From: Pseudomonadota bacterium
Lineage (GTDB): Bacteria > Pseudomonadota > Alphaproteobacteria > Rhizobiales > Devosiaceae
Direction: 5' to 3'
Assembly: GCA_023388175.1 (NCBI GenBank)
Contig: JAEWGT010000003.1
Location: 117,987 to 181,986 of the forward strand
DNA length: 64,000 nucleotides
A program made the translations under genes and the position numbers. Under the pieces are notes generated by a model. The model had not been told where the DNA came from and ran no database searches. It saw nothing but the letters and a program-made list of their open reading frames with translations. Shown here one piece after another: positions 33,366-42,469 of the stretch (positions are counted from its first letter, which is position 1; the number at the start of each line of letters is the position of its first letter).

Positions 33366-35435
33366 ATGAGCCGTAAACTCGCCTTCGCCCTTGTCGCATC
33401 CACGGCTTTAGTGGGGGTACCGGCACTCGCCCAGGATGCTCCCGCCATTCCGCCGCTTGGCGCAGGGGAGCTGAATTTCTCTGTCGAAAATATGGACACT
33501 TCGGTCTCACCGAAGGACGATTTCTATCGCTACACATCTGGTGCCTGGCTGGACGAGGCCGTCATCCCGCCCTCCGCGCCCGAGGTGAATGTGTTCAGCT
33601 TCATGATGGATCATGTCACCGAGCAGATGGCCACGGTCATATCGGATGCGGCCGCCAATTCTCGTGAAGCGGAAGCCGGAACACCGACGCAGCAGGTCGG
33701 TGACCTCTACAATTCCTTCATGGACGTGGACCGTATCAATGTCGCGGGCGTCACGGCGCTGCAGCCTGCGCTCGATACACTTGAAGCCGTCGATTCCCTT
33801 GACGATCTTGCCACTTATCTCGGCAAGCGCGGGCGCGACACCGCATCTTTCGTGCTGGCCGCCATCGTGCCCAATGCCGATCGAGCGGATAGCACCAAGA
33901 TGGCGCTGTGGTTCCTCAGCGGCGATCTTGGTATTTCATTGGGTCCCATCTACGAGGGGGGCGCGGATTCTGCGTCTGCCCTCGCGTACAAAACCTTCAT
34001 CAGCGACACGCTGATCCTTGCTGGTGACAGTCCTGAAGTCGCCGCGCAAACCGCTGACCTCGTTTTTGAGCTTGAGGCCAAGTTGCACGCCGGCAAGGCA
34101 ACGCCGGTCGAGCGTGTGGACCCGCGCAATGTCTACAACCCGGTGCCATTTGCCGACTTGCAGGCCGAAATCCCCGAACTCGACCTGACCCTGCTCGCAC
34201 GAGGTCTGGGCCTTGAGCCCGAAGAGACCGTCGTCAAGACCGAGCCGCGCTATCTTGGCGTGCTGTCGCAGATCCTGCGCGATTATTCGCTCGATGACAT
34301 CAAGACCTATCTCCGCTTCCGGCTGATCGAGAACTATTCAAGCTATCTCGGCCCCGCTTTCGAGGCGCCGGGCAGTGCCCTCATTGAATCGCTGATCGGG
34401 ACGTCGGAAACCAAGCCGCGCGAAGAGACGGCACAGAACCTGCTCAAATCCAATCTTGGACAGCCTCTGTCGCGGCTCTATGTCGATGCCTATTTCGCCG
34501 AGGAAACCCGGCAGACCGCACTCGACATGATGGACCGCATCAAGGCGGCCTTCCTTGAGCGTATCAAGACCCGCACCTGGCTCAGCGAAGAAACGCGCGC
34601 CGCCGCCATCGAGAAGCTGGAACGGCTGACCTATTATGCCGGCTATCCCGATGAATGGCTCGACTACAGCTCGGTCGAGATCAAGCCCGATGACCTGATC
34701 GGCAATATCACGCGCCTCAATCATCGCATGATCGATGTCGAGGTCGCCAAGATGGGTAAGACCGTCGTAGAGACCCATTTCAGCGACGACGCCACGCTGC
34801 CCCTCAGCGTCAATGCCGCCTATAGCCCGTCGATGAATGGCTTCGACGTGCCTGCTGCCATTATCCAGCCCGGCATGTTCGATATCTCGCAGCCAGCCCC
34901 CGTCTATTTCTGCCGCCTCGGCGCGGTTCTTGGCCATGAAATGACCCATGGCTTCGACAGTGGCGGGCGCCTGTTCGATGCCGATGGCAATCTGCGGGAC
35001 TGGTGGACGGCCGATGATGCGGCAGCCTTCGAGGCTGAAGCGCAGAAGCTGGTGGATCAGGCCAATTCCTATGAAGTCCTGCCGGGCGTGATGGCCAACG
35101 GCCCCCTTAACGTCAAGGAAAACATGGCAGACTATGGCGGCATCACCCTCGCCCATGACGCGCTGATGACCTATTTGGAGGAGCATCCGGAGGAGAATGT
35201 CGAAACAGACGGCCTGACGCCATCCCAGCTCTGCTTCGTCGCCTTCAGCCAGATGTGGGCCACCAAGTCCACCGACCAGTACACCGCCTATCTCGTCAGC
35301 AATGACGTCCATGCCACCGGCGATTATCGCGCCTTTGCCGCGCTCCAGCATGTCGATGCCTTCTACGAAGCCTTCGATATCAAGGAAGGCGACCCCATGT
35401 GGCTCGCGCCCGAAAAGCGGGTCCACGCCTGGTAG
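33366..35435 (+). CDS. M13-family (neprilysin/PepO-like) zinc metallopeptidase
   Basis: This is a 689-residue exported endopeptidase with a signal peptide ending ALAQ near residue 23. The N-terminal M13 domain starts MDTSVSPKDDFYRYTSGAWL. The catalytic zinc site is GHEMTH (HExxH) plus ENMADYGG supplying the third ligand and active-site Asp. NAAYSPSMNGFDVPAAIIQP is the substrate-binding strand, and the C-terminus ends in a Trp after RVHAW, as is usual for the family. It cleaves short peptides in the periplasm or outside. The SH3 protein gene follows after 6 bases, so co-expression is likely. Confidence 0.95.
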   Translation: MSRKLAFALVASTALVGVPALAQDAPAIPPLGAGELNFSVENMDTSVSPKDDFYRYTSGAWLDEAVIPPSAPEVNVFSFMMDHVTEQMATVISDAAANSREAEAGTPTQQVGDLYNSFMDVDRINVAGVTALQPALDTLEAVDSLDDLATYLGKRGRDTASFVLAAIVPNADRADSTKMALWFLSGDLGISLGPIYEGGADSASALAYKTFISDTLILAGDSPEVAAQTADLVFELEAKLHAGKATPVERVDPRNVYNPVPFADLQAEIPELDLTLLARGLGLEPEETVVKTEPRYLGVLSQILRDYSLDDIKTYLRFRLIENYSSYLGPAFEAPGSALIESLIGTSETKPREETAQNLLKSNLGQPLSRLYVDAYFAEETRQTALDMMDRIKAAFLERIKTRTWLSEETRAAAIEKLERLTYYAGYPDEWLDYSSVEIKPDDLIGNITRLNHRMIDVEVAKMGKTVVETHFSDDATLPLSVNAAYSPSMNGFDVPAAIIQPGMFDISQPAPVYFCRLGAVLGHEMTHGFDSGGRLFDADGNLRDWWTADDAAAFEAEAQKLVDQANSYEVLPGVMANGPLNVKENMADYGGITLAHDALMTYLEEHPEENVETDGLTPSQLCFVAFSQMWATKSTDQYTAYLVSNDVHATGDYRAFAALQHVDAFYEAFDIKEGDPMWLAPEKRVHAW

Positions 35436-35441
35436 GCCGCG

Positions 35442-36062
35442 ATGATGACCAGGCTCGCGATCATCAGCGCTATCCTGGTTTCGATGACCGGCATCGCCCT
35501 TGCCCAGGACGATGCCGCCTCCGGCCCCGACTTCTGGGCCGTTGCCGGGCTCAAGGCGGGCAGCAGTCTCAACGTGCGGTCGGAGCCCTCGATCTCGGCT
35601 CCGGTCTCGGTCCGGATTTCCCAGGGCACGATCCTGCGCAATCTCGGTTGCGAGGGTACTAGCAAGAGCCGCTGGTGCCAGGTCGCCTCGCCCGATGGCA
35701 TGGCGATTTCCGGCTGGGTCAGCGGCGCCTATCTCGTGGAATCCGGCCCGCCTCCTGCTGCCGATGCACTGGTGGCCGGTACGCCCTATAACGCAACCGG
35801 GTCGTTGCCCTGCATGGTGGCAGGCCATCCTGACATCACCCAATGCTCGTTTGGCGTCATTCGCGCCAATGCCGCGCTCGCCAGCATCTTCATAACCCTG
35901 CCTGACGGGGGCGAGCGGTTGCTTGAATTCCGGGACGGTCAACCCGTTGCCCCGCCGGGGACGACGATGACCTTCACCAAGGTTGAAGACACGACCACCG
36001 TCATCCTGGACGACGGTGCGGAAACCTACACGATCGCCGACGTGGTTTTTCTCGGCGACTGA
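35442..36062 (+). CDS. Secreted bacterial SH3-domain protein
   Basis: This is a 206-residue exported protein with a signal peptide ending IALAQ near 22 and an SH3b domain (about 28-100). It contains SGPDFWAVAGL, LNVRSEPSISAPV, LRNLGC and RWCQVASPDG, closely matching the SH3 part of the gene at 32122-33135. The C-terminal 100 residues form a separate beta-rich module with one Cys pair. It lies 6 bases after the M13 peptidase and probably shares its transcript. It could bind peptidoglycan or modulate the peptidase; this is inference. Confidence 0.82.
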   Translation: MMTRLAIISAILVSMTGIALAQDDAASGPDFWAVAGLKAGSSLNVRSEPSISAPVSVRISQGTILRNLGCEGTSKSRWCQVASPDGMAISGWVSGAYLVESGPPPAADALVAGTPYNATGSLPCMVAGHPDITQCSFGVIRANAALASIFITLPDGGERLLEFRDGQPVAPPGTTMTFTKVEDTTTVILDDGAETYTIADVVFLGD

Positions 36063-36099
36063 CGGCAGCCACGCCGTCGCCAACTGGAAGGACATTGCG

Positions 36100-36657
36100 A
36101 TGAACAAGTTTAGTCTGGCCACCGGCCTCGCTACTGCCTGCCTGATGACTGTCCCTGCGCAGGCACAGGTGCCGCAACTCAATTTCACCTGCGCTGATGG
36201 TATCGAGGTGCATGCCGACCAGGGCGGCCCCGTCTATATCGACGGAGAGGAAGCCGAGCTCGAAGTCTTCAACGACGACTATTCCGAAGCCAGCCTTGGC
36301 GAAACCACGATCTCCATCGCCATCAACACCGATGGCACCCCGGCTCTGTCCTATACCGGACCCGCCGGCGCCAATGGCATCTGCAATCCCACGCCCGGCA
36401 CCGCAACGGCGTCCACGGGCGGCGCCACCATCCCCTTCTTCAATGCCGAATGCCCGGGCGAGCTTTTCGTCCATGCCGATGAGGGCGGCCCGGTTTATCT
36501 CAACGGCGAAGAGGCGGAGTTCACCTCCTTCAGCGAAACCTATTTCGAGGCAAAGGGCGGCAACGTGACCGTGTCGGTGACCAATATGCCCGACGGGACG
36601 CTGGACGTTTCCTATACGGGGCCCGGTCGCGCCAATGGTGTGTGCAAGCTGCAATAG
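36100..36657 (+). CDS. Secreted protein with two tandem repeats
   Basis: This is a 185-residue exported protein with a signal peptide ending AQAQ near 23. It consists of two units of about 75 residues (roughly 28-100 and 112-185) that share the pattern HAD(Q/E)GGPVY(I/L)(D/N)GEEAE, (D/E)xYxEAxxG and SYTGPxxANGxCxxx, each with one Cys near both ends. This is clear internal duplication. No known family is recognised. Each unit looks like a small disulfide-linked beta-domain. It follows the SH3 gene by 37 bases. Confidence 0.8.
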   Translation: MNKFSLATGLATACLMTVPAQAQVPQLNFTCADGIEVHADQGGPVYIDGEEAELEVFNDDYSEASLGETTISIAINTDGTPALSYTGPAGANGICNPTPGTATASTGGATIPFFNAECPGELFVHADEGGPVYLNGEEAEFTSFSETYFEAKGGNVTVSVTNMPDGTLDVSYTGPGRANGVCKLQ

Positions 36658-36770
36658 CGGCTAGGCGCGCTTTAAATCAAAGCCACCGCATTCCCTTAGG
36701 GAAGCAGCGGACGTCGCCCGGCAGTGTGACCCAGGTCGAGCGTCGCCCTTCAAAGCTCTCGGAGATCGCA

Positions 36771-37301
36771 ATGATCACGACCAGACTTCCAGTTTTTGCG
36801 ACTATTCTTTTTGGCGCCACGGTGCCCCTGCTGGCCGCAGACATGGCCCTGGAGCCCAGGCGGTCAACCAAGCCTGCGACCGGTCAATGCCAGGGCTTTT
36901 TTGACCGGCCTGTAACCAACGACATGCTGCCCGCCATGCACGATGCCGGCTGCTGCGACGTGCTTGTGACGATGTACGAGACAGCGGCGGTCAATGCGCT
37001 TGAACGCCGGCTGATGTGCCCCGCATGGCATCACTACAAGATGCTCTACGATGCTCCGGCCGAGGAGCTGGAACATCTCGCCTCGATCGATGTGCCGCCG
37101 GAACTGACGGCGATTGTCATCCCTCCACAGACCGGTGACACACCCGCTCAGCCCCAGCCGCCCTTGCCGCTTCCCACTGTCCAGGGGCCCGGCCGGCCGA
37201 CATCAATTCCCTGGACCATGATGACGTCGCCGGCCGAATTTCCGGAAGACGTGCCATGGCCGGAGGGCTACGTTCCCGGCCCGCTGAATTTGGGGCCGTG
37301 A
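36771..37301 (+). CDS. Secreted Cys- and Pro-rich protein of unknown function
   Basis: This is a 176-residue protein with a signal peptide ending LLAAD near 23. The central region has several Cys (CQGFF, GCCDVL, LMCPAW), likely forming disulfides in the periplasm. A Pro-rich tail (about 110-176) follows. GGAG lies six bases before the ATG. It is the last of five neighbouring exported-protein genes. I do not recognise the family. Confidence 0.7.
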   Translation: MITTRLPVFATILFGATVPLLAADMALEPRRSTKPATGQCQGFFDRPVTNDMLPAMHDAGCCDVLVTMYETAAVNALERRLMCPAWHHYKMLYDAPAEELEHLASIDVPPELTAIVIPPQTGDTPAQPQPPLPLPTVQGPGRPTSIPWTMMTSPAEFPEDVPWPEGYVPGPLNLGP

Positions 37302-37391
37302 CGCCGTCCCGCCGACTGCACTGCATGTAGCTTGCTCACGCGCGGATGCCGGCACAGACACGCGGTGCTGTACCCATGGTGCAGGGCCGCG

Positions 37392-38438
37392 TCAGAGTGT
37401 TGCCAGTTCCCGATTGGTCAGGCGGCGGCCATAGGCCTCGCGGATGGTCATCTTTTCTTCCAGCGCTTCGATGACCGCCTCCGCAAAATTGGTCTCGTAC
37501 ATCTCGGAGAGATTGTTGAGGCCGCCCGGCGTGAAGACGTTGATCTCCAGCACCTTGTCGCCAACGATATCCAGGCCAACCAGGAACATCCCGTCGTGAA
37601 TGAGCTTGGGGCGCACCCTGTCGGCAATTTCGAGCATTGTGTCGGTGACCTCGACCGGGGCAGGGCCGCCCCCGACATGCACGTTTGAGCGGATTTCACC
37701 CTTTGCCGGCACACGCCGGAAAGCGGCATATTTGCCGTCACGCATCAGCGGGCGTCCGTTCATCATGAAAAAGCGTACATCCCCTGCCGTGGCCTCGGGC
37801 ATATAGGCCTGCGCAATCAGATAGCCCTCGCCACTGACGGCCTCGAAAATCTGGTTGAGGTTGTCGTCCTTGGGCGAAGTGATCTTGAACACATTCTTGC
37901 CGCCGGAGCCCTGCAGGGGCTTGACGATAGCGCCTTTCTTCTGGTCGTCGATGAAGTCGCGGATCTCCTGGATATTCTTGGAGATCAGCGTGGTGGGCCG
38001 CACCGAAGGCGGAAAATCCTGGAAATAGAGCTTGTTCTGCGCCTGGGCCAGCCCATCCGGATCATTGACCACCAGCGTACCGCGCTGTGCTGCCATACGC
38101 CCGAAGATCACACCGATATTGGCGGCCCATGGCCGGTCATTGGCATCCTGCGAGGGATCGTTGCGCAGGAACAGGACATCGATTTCGCTGATGTCGAACT
38201 TTTGTGTCCGGGCCTTGTCGCCAACCAGGTCCTTGAAGAGCGTTTCCGTCTTTTTGTAGCTCGAAGCCGGCAGAACCCGCCCCAACACCGACAGGCTGTC
38301 GTCGGCGCGCAGCACGAAGTCGGCGGGCGTGACATAGCAGATGTCATGGCCATGCCCCAGCGCGGCCAAAGCCAGCGCCGTGGTTGAAAAGTTCGGCGTC
38401 TCGTCTTCGATGGAGTTGACGAAAAAAGCGATGCGCAT
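37392..38438 (-). CDS. Glutathione-synthetase-like ATP-grasp ligase
   Basis: This is a 348-residue ATP-grasp enzyme. A pre-ATP-grasp domain (about 1-120) precedes the ATP-binding core with VKPLQGSGGKNVF (glycine-rich loop), QAYMPEA, GDVRFFMMNG and VGLDIVGDKVLEINVFTPGG (metal-binding Glu/Asn). It is GshB-like but somewhat longer than typical GshB and lies in an operon with a QEGLA metalloprotease and an N-formylglutamate-amidohydrolase-like protein, not with gshA. It probably forms an amide bond between an amino acid and a carboxylated partner. True glutathione synthesis is possible but not shown. TAGGAG lies before the ATG. Confidence 0.85.
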   Translation of the reverse strand: MRIAFFVNSIEDETPNFSTTALALAALGHGHDICYVTPADFVLRADDSLSVLGRVLPASSYKKTETLFKDLVGDKARTQKFDISEIDVLFLRNDPSQDANDRPWAANIGVIFGRMAAQRGTLVVNDPDGLAQAQNKLYFQDFPPSVRPTTLISKNIQEIRDFIDDQKKGAIVKPLQGSGGKNVFKITSPKDDNLNQIFEAVSGEGYLIAQAYMPEATAGDVRFFMMNGRPLMRDGKYAAFRRVPAKGEIRSNVHVGGGPAPVEVTDTMLEIADRVRPKLIHDGMFLVGLDIVGDKVLEINVFTPGGLNNLSEMYETNFAEAVIEALEEKMTIREAYGRRLTNRELATL

Positions 38439-38446
38439 AGCCGCTC

Positions 38447-40297
38447 CTAAGCTTGCAAAAGGTCGATGGGTGTGAGGCCGGCCCGCAGCCGGTCAAGGCG
38501 CGCATCGGCGCCTTTGGCAGAAAGAAATTGTGGTTCGAGCCGCGCCGACTTGAGCAATCCGCGCGTGCTCAATTCCTGCATGACGGCGAAATGACCGGCG
38601 GCAATCTTGCCGAGCCAGAATGGCTCCAGCGATCCGCCGCTTTTGAGATGGGAAAGAATTTCCAGCAGGCCCCGCAGATAGATCGCATCCTTGGCGAGCC
38701 CTCCGCCCCGGTGAACGCGCAGGGCCACGCCGAAGGCGCTGGAGTCGGTGAAGCCGAAATCCTTGTTGAGCAGGCGGAACGTCTCGACGAACCCGGCGCC
38801 GCCAAGCATGGCATCCACGGCGACCACCCGGCCGGCAAGCAGCCGCAGGCGCGCCATGGTCATGCCGCCGGCCAGGAATTCGGCCAGCACGGCGAGCCCC
38901 TCCTGCGTGCCCTCATAGCCGCCAAGGCCCGACCGGAAGAGCTTGAGGCCATGGCCCGAGCCGTTGAAATAGGTCAGCAGATGCACGCCCACCTCGTGGC
39001 TGAGCAGGGCCTCTACCCGGTCCCTGGCCATTTTCGTGTTGCGTGAGATTAGCAGTCGGCCATTGGACACCATCAGCCCCGCCGGCAGGTCGTCGCGGAT
39101 GGCGATGTCGGCGGTAAAACTGTTCGATTGACCGGCATAAAGCGCGATCATCGCCTGTGCTCTTTTCTCCACGAAACGGTAGTCGACATTTTCCGTTTCG
39201 TTGCGCCCCGCCTTGCGTGCGGTTTCGGCAAGAATGTCGAGCGCCAGGGCCTTGAGGCGCGGTTCGACCGAGCCGTAGAGCGCGCGGCTCAGCTCCTTGA
39301 ATTGCCTTCCTTCCCGCAGGGAGAGCATGGAGAGCTGCAAATCCAGTTCCTGCTGCTTCTCCCGGTAGAGGCGGGACAGAACCGGGTCCTCGAAATGGTC
39401 GAGCGTGATGGCAAAGAGATTGCGCTTGGTGGTAGCCACCTCAAAAGTCAGCGGGCGATAAAGAAAATGCGGCGCGCGCTCGAAGCCGCTGGCGCTGAAC
39501 GCACTCCATGCGGCTTCGGCGTTGATGGGCGTTACGGCCAGCAGAAAGTCGAAACGGCTGGCGATGTCGTCAATGGCCCGGTCAGCGCGGCTCACTGCGT
39601 CGATGAACACCCGGCGGCCCAGCGCGCGATGGCTGTTGAGGGCAAGCGAGGTCTCGGACTGGGCAAATCTGGCCGCGCCCTGCAGCAGGGCGTCAACGAC
39701 ATTTTCTGCCAGGCGTTCGCGCAGTTCAGGATAGAAAACGTCCGCCTGCGGCGCCTTGTAGATGGGCGCGAAGCGAATGGTGAGCACCGGAAATTGCCGC
39801 AGCTTCTTTGACAGGCCCGCCGCCTTGTCCTCGGCCGAATCCATGCGCGCAATGCGGGGCGAACGATAACGGGCATCGACCTTTTGCAGGGCGCTGGCAA
39901 GCGCATTGCCCGCGGCCCGTGCCGCATCGTCCGGTGTATTGGAAATGGTCACCGCGAACGGCGCCAGATAAGGCGCGTCGTCTGCCAGATCGTCTTCCGC
40001 CATCTCGCCCAGATCGATCACGAGAAAATTGCCGAACCGCGCCTGCATCGCCTTTCCGACGACGGCAAGGACGGCAACTGCGTCGGTAATATTCCTTGCC
40101 AGAAGATAGGCCGCATTGGCGGTGGCCGCCTCTTGTGCCGCTGCCTGCCCCTTGCGGCCGATATGCACGGCAATGAAGGGGACTGGCCGGTCGATATAGA
40201 GCCTGCCGCGCCCGGCGAGATCGAACCGCACCGGCTCCTCGCCCCGCAGGCAATCCTCAAGCCCCACAATGTCGATCGAGCGCGTCTTTGCAGTCAT
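38447..40297 (-). CDS. QEGLA-motif (DUF1704/TIGR02421) metalloprotease-like protein
   Basis: This is a 616-residue cytoplasmic protein without a signal peptide. The N-terminal half (about 1-230) is of unknown fold. The C-terminal part has the putative zinc motif HEVGVH (His434, Glu435, His439; HExxxH) and QEGLA (465-469), whose Glu is the likely third ligand. The family is annotated in databases as flavohemoglobin expression-modulating. Eukaryotic relatives (MATCAP) are tubulin tyrosine carboxypeptidases, suggesting removal of a C-terminal residue. It overlaps the amidohydrolase stop by ATGA and lies 8 bases from the ligase gene: one operon. The bacterial substrate is unknown. Confidence 0.88.
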   Translation of the reverse strand: MTAKTRSIDIVGLEDCLRGEEPVRFDLAGRGRLYIDRPVPFIAVHIGRKGQAAAQEAATANAAYLLARNITDAVAVLAVVGKAMQARFGNFLVIDLGEMAEDDLADDAPYLAPFAVTISNTPDDAARAAGNALASALQKVDARYRSPRIARMDSAEDKAAGLSKKLRQFPVLTIRFAPIYKAPQADVFYPELRERLAENVVDALLQGAARFAQSETSLALNSHRALGRRVFIDAVSRADRAIDDIASRFDFLLAVTPINAEAAWSAFSASGFERAPHFLYRPLTFEVATTKRNLFAITLDHFEDPVLSRLYREKQQELDLQLSMLSLREGRQFKELSRALYGSVEPRLKALALDILAETARKAGRNETENVDYRFVEKRAQAMIALYAGQSNSFTADIAIRDDLPAGLMVSNGRLLISRNTKMARDRVEALLSHEVGVHLLTYFNGSGHGLKLFRSGLGGYEGTQEGLAVLAEFLAGGMTMARLRLLAGRVVAVDAMLGGAGFVETFRLLNKDFGFTDSSAFGVALRVHRGGGLAKDAIYLRGLLEILSHLKSGGSLEPFWLGKIAAGHFAVMQELSTRGLLKSARLEPQFLSAKGADARLDRLRAGLTPIDLLQA

Positions 40298-41112
40298 GCC
40301 CTGGCACCCAGCGCCGTTTCCAGCACGGGGAGGCTGGCCGCAACAGCCTTGCGCAGGTCCGCAATAGCAGATGGATCGGGCGCTCCGGTCCATTCGTCCA
40401 TGAAGATTTTCTTGAACTCGACGGCGATGGCGCAGCCCGTTTCCGAAAAGTGCTCATGGACAAAGCGCGTCTGCTCGCCCTTGCCGGCAAAGGCGACGTT
40501 CTCCCGCACATCGAGCCTCTTTCCGCCGACCGAAAATTGGCGAAGACGCTCGATGAAGGGATCGAGAACATGCGCCCAGCGGTCCCGGTCCATGGAGAAA
40601 GTGCCGATATTGATGTCCGGCGCTGCCTCTTGCGCCGTTGGCGCGGCGGCCGGTCCGGCGCGGTAATGGTTATAGCTGTGCATGTCGAGCAGAACGAAGC
40701 GTCCATGCTCGGCCACGATGTCGGCGAGGACATGGCGCAGGGTGGCGTAATAGCTGGCATGCTGGCGCATCAGCAGAGCCACATCCTCTGCCGTGGGCTG
40801 GTCCCGCCAGACCTCCAGTCCCCATGCCTGGTCAGGGTGGAAATAGATGGCGCCCTCAGGCGCGCGGTTGAGGTCCACCTCGAAACGCGACCGATGCACA
40901 ACGATCCGGTTGTGAATGTCGTCGATGAACCTGGCCGTGAACGGGTCTTCCTCGCGCAGCCTGCCAGCATCATCGATCGCCATCTTTGCCGCAAGGTGCG
41001 GCCAGACGGCATGACCGTCATGGATCGCCGTCCCGATCAGCGGTGAACGGGCGCGATGGACTGAAAACAGAGACGACGGATGGTGAGCCGGTTGAGTGAC
41101 GCTTTCCTGCAT
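40294..41112 (-). CDS. N-formylglutamate amidohydrolase-like protein
   Basis: This is a 272-residue protein of the FGase family (PF05013). Marks are VHRARSPLIGTAIHDGH at the N-terminus, EEDPFTARFIDDIHNRIVVHRSRFEVDLNRAP, LLDMHSYNH (likely metal site) and FVHEHFSETGCAIAVEFKKIFMDEW. Known members release formate from N-formyl-Glu in histidine breakdown, but no hut genes are present here. It is the first gene of the three-gene operon and overlaps the QEGLA gene by ATGA. ATG at 41112 is preferred over a start 33 codons upstream that would extend into low-similarity sequence. Confidence 0.85.
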   Translation of the reverse strand: MQESVTQPAHHPSSLFSVHRARSPLIGTAIHDGHAVWPHLAAKMAIDDAGRLREEDPFTARFIDDIHNRIVVHRSRFEVDLNRAPEGAIYFHPDQAWGLEVWRDQPTAEDVALLMRQHASYYATLRHVLADIVAEHGRFVLLDMHSYNHYRAGPAAAPTAQEAAPDINIGTFSMDRDRWAHVLDPFIERLRQFSVGGKRLDVRENVAFAGKGEQTRFVHEHFSETGCAIAVEFKKIFMDEWTGAPDPSAIADLRKAVAASLPVLETALGARA

Positions 41113-41179
41113 GTTCACGAGAACGTCAATGCGCGAGCGGAAGTTCCGCTCGCCCGGATCGGTACGTCTGGAGCCTTGC

Positions 41180-42073
41180 CTAGACCACGCCCTTGCCGCC
41201 AGTCGCGCCAAATACCTCGCCGGTTATGAAACTGCCTTCCTGCGAGGCGAGCAGCACATAGATAGGCGCAAGCTCAACCGGCTGGCCGGGCCGGCCAAAG
41301 GCGCTGTTCTTGCCGAAATTCTCCACCTTTTCGGGAAATTGTCCGCCGCTGGGCTGCAATACCGTCCAGAATGGGCCGGGCGCGACCGAATTGACCCTTA
41401 TGCCCTTGTCGATCAGCTGTTCGGCCAAGGCCTTCGTATAGGCGACGATTCCGGCCTTGGTCGTCGCGTAATCAAGCAGGTGCGCGGAGGGCTCAAACGC
41501 CTGAATGGACGATGTGGTGACGATTGAGGCGCCGGGCGGCAGATGCGGAACGGCGGCCTTGGTGAGCCAATGAAGCGCATAGAGATTGGTCTTCATCGTC
41601 TTGTCGAAATCTTCGCTCGAAACCTCGTCCACAGAGGCGCGCGCCTGCTGGCGCGCTGCATTGATCACCAATATGTCGAGGCCGCCCATCTGCTTGACCG
41701 CGTCGGCGACAATGGCCTGACAGGTCTCCTCACTCGAAACATCGCCGGGCAGGGCAATAGCCTTGGTGCCGGCCTGCTCGATATAGCCGACGACTTCATT
41801 GGCATCCTCGACTTCCGAAGGCAGGAAGTTGATCGCCACATCGGCGCCCTCCCGGGCAAAGGCAATGGCCACGGCGCGTCCAATGCCGGAATCGCCACCG
41901 GTAATCAGCGCTTTTCGACCGAGCAGCCGCCCGAATCCGGCATAGCTCGTCTCGCCATGATCGGGCGCCGGTTTCATCTTGCTGACGAGGCCGGGCGGGG
42001 ATTGCTCCTGACGGGGGAAGGGCGGGGCCGGATATTGGTGGCGCGGGTCTTGCATCGTAAAACGGTCTGTCAC
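41180..42073 (-). CDS. SDR oxidoreductase of the general-stress (GSP39/YghA) type
   Basis: This is a 297-residue short-chain dehydrogenase with an N-terminal Pro-rich extension of about 40 residues (QYPAPPFPRQEQSPPG), typical of YghA/YhdF/GSP39-like enzymes. The cofactor motif ITGGDSGIGRAVA, a catalytic Ser in VTTSSIQAF and YATTK are present. It probably uses NAD(P)H with small aldehydes or alcohols; such proteins are stress-induced in several bacteria. It stands alone on the minus strand, 67 bases downstream of the amidohydrolase operon start. Confidence 0.92.
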   Translation of the reverse strand: MTDRFTMQDPRHQYPAPPFPRQEQSPPGLVSKMKPAPDHGETSYAGFGRLLGRKALITGGDSGIGRAVAIAFAREGADVAINFLPSEVEDANEVVGYIEQAGTKAIALPGDVSSEETCQAIVADAVKQMGGLDILVINAARQQARASVDEVSSEDFDKTMKTNLYALHWLTKAAVPHLPPGASIVTTSSIQAFEPSAHLLDYATTKAGIVAYTKALAEQLIDKGIRVNSVAPGPFWTVLQPSGGQFPEKVENFGKNSAFGRPGQPVELAPIYVLLASQEGSFITGEVFGATGGKGVV

Positions 42074-42411
42074 ATCAGCCTCCTTGAACTACAGGCCAAT
42101 GCACCAGCAGCGCCGCGCGTTCCCTGTTCCGGGGCGGCGCGGCTTAATGTGAAGAGCGCTGGGGCCAAAGGTCCGCGAGCGCCTCAATCTCCACCGGGCA
42201 TGCCCAAGGCCCGGCTAGTGCAGTTGTCTTGCAGCCCAGTTTGAGACTGTCCCGCTCGTCGGAAACGTCTGGCGGGCAGGAAGCGTGGGGCACCGATCTT
42301 CGCGGAGTGTCATCCCGAAACCGATAGGCCTGCTCAGCAGCAGAGCCAGCGTCTGCCGCTGTCCGTAGCCATCTCGCCCACAAGCATCAGCGCATTGTCG
42401 ACAAAGCCCCG
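42074..42411. other. Intergenic region without supported gene
   Basis: About 340 bases lie between the divergent SDR and GntR genes. Short open frames on the minus strand (42144-42383 and 42215-42475) have unconvincing composition and no ribosome site. The half nearest the SDR holds a GC-rich inverted stretch near 42113-42142. I see no RNA gene. Confidence 0.4.
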
Positions 42412-42469
42412 TTGACTCCCGGGATGCGGGATGTATGTTGTGCCTATGCACTATTGCAATGGTACAATA
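42412..42469 (+). promoter_or_regulatory. Predicted promoter and operator of the gntR-peptide importer operon
   Basis: TTGACT (42412-42417), 16 bases, then TATGTT (42434-42439) form a plausible sigma-70 promoter. Just downstream, TATTG-N8-CAATA (42452-42456 / 42465-42469) is an inverted repeat reaching the start codon. Its position fits an operator for autoregulation by the GntR protein. Both parts are sequence inference. Confidence 0.5.

Noticed and set aside
34338..36188. 616-codon minus-strand open frame opposite the M13 peptidase
   Set aside because: It crosses two good plus-strand genes and has antisense composition with no domain.
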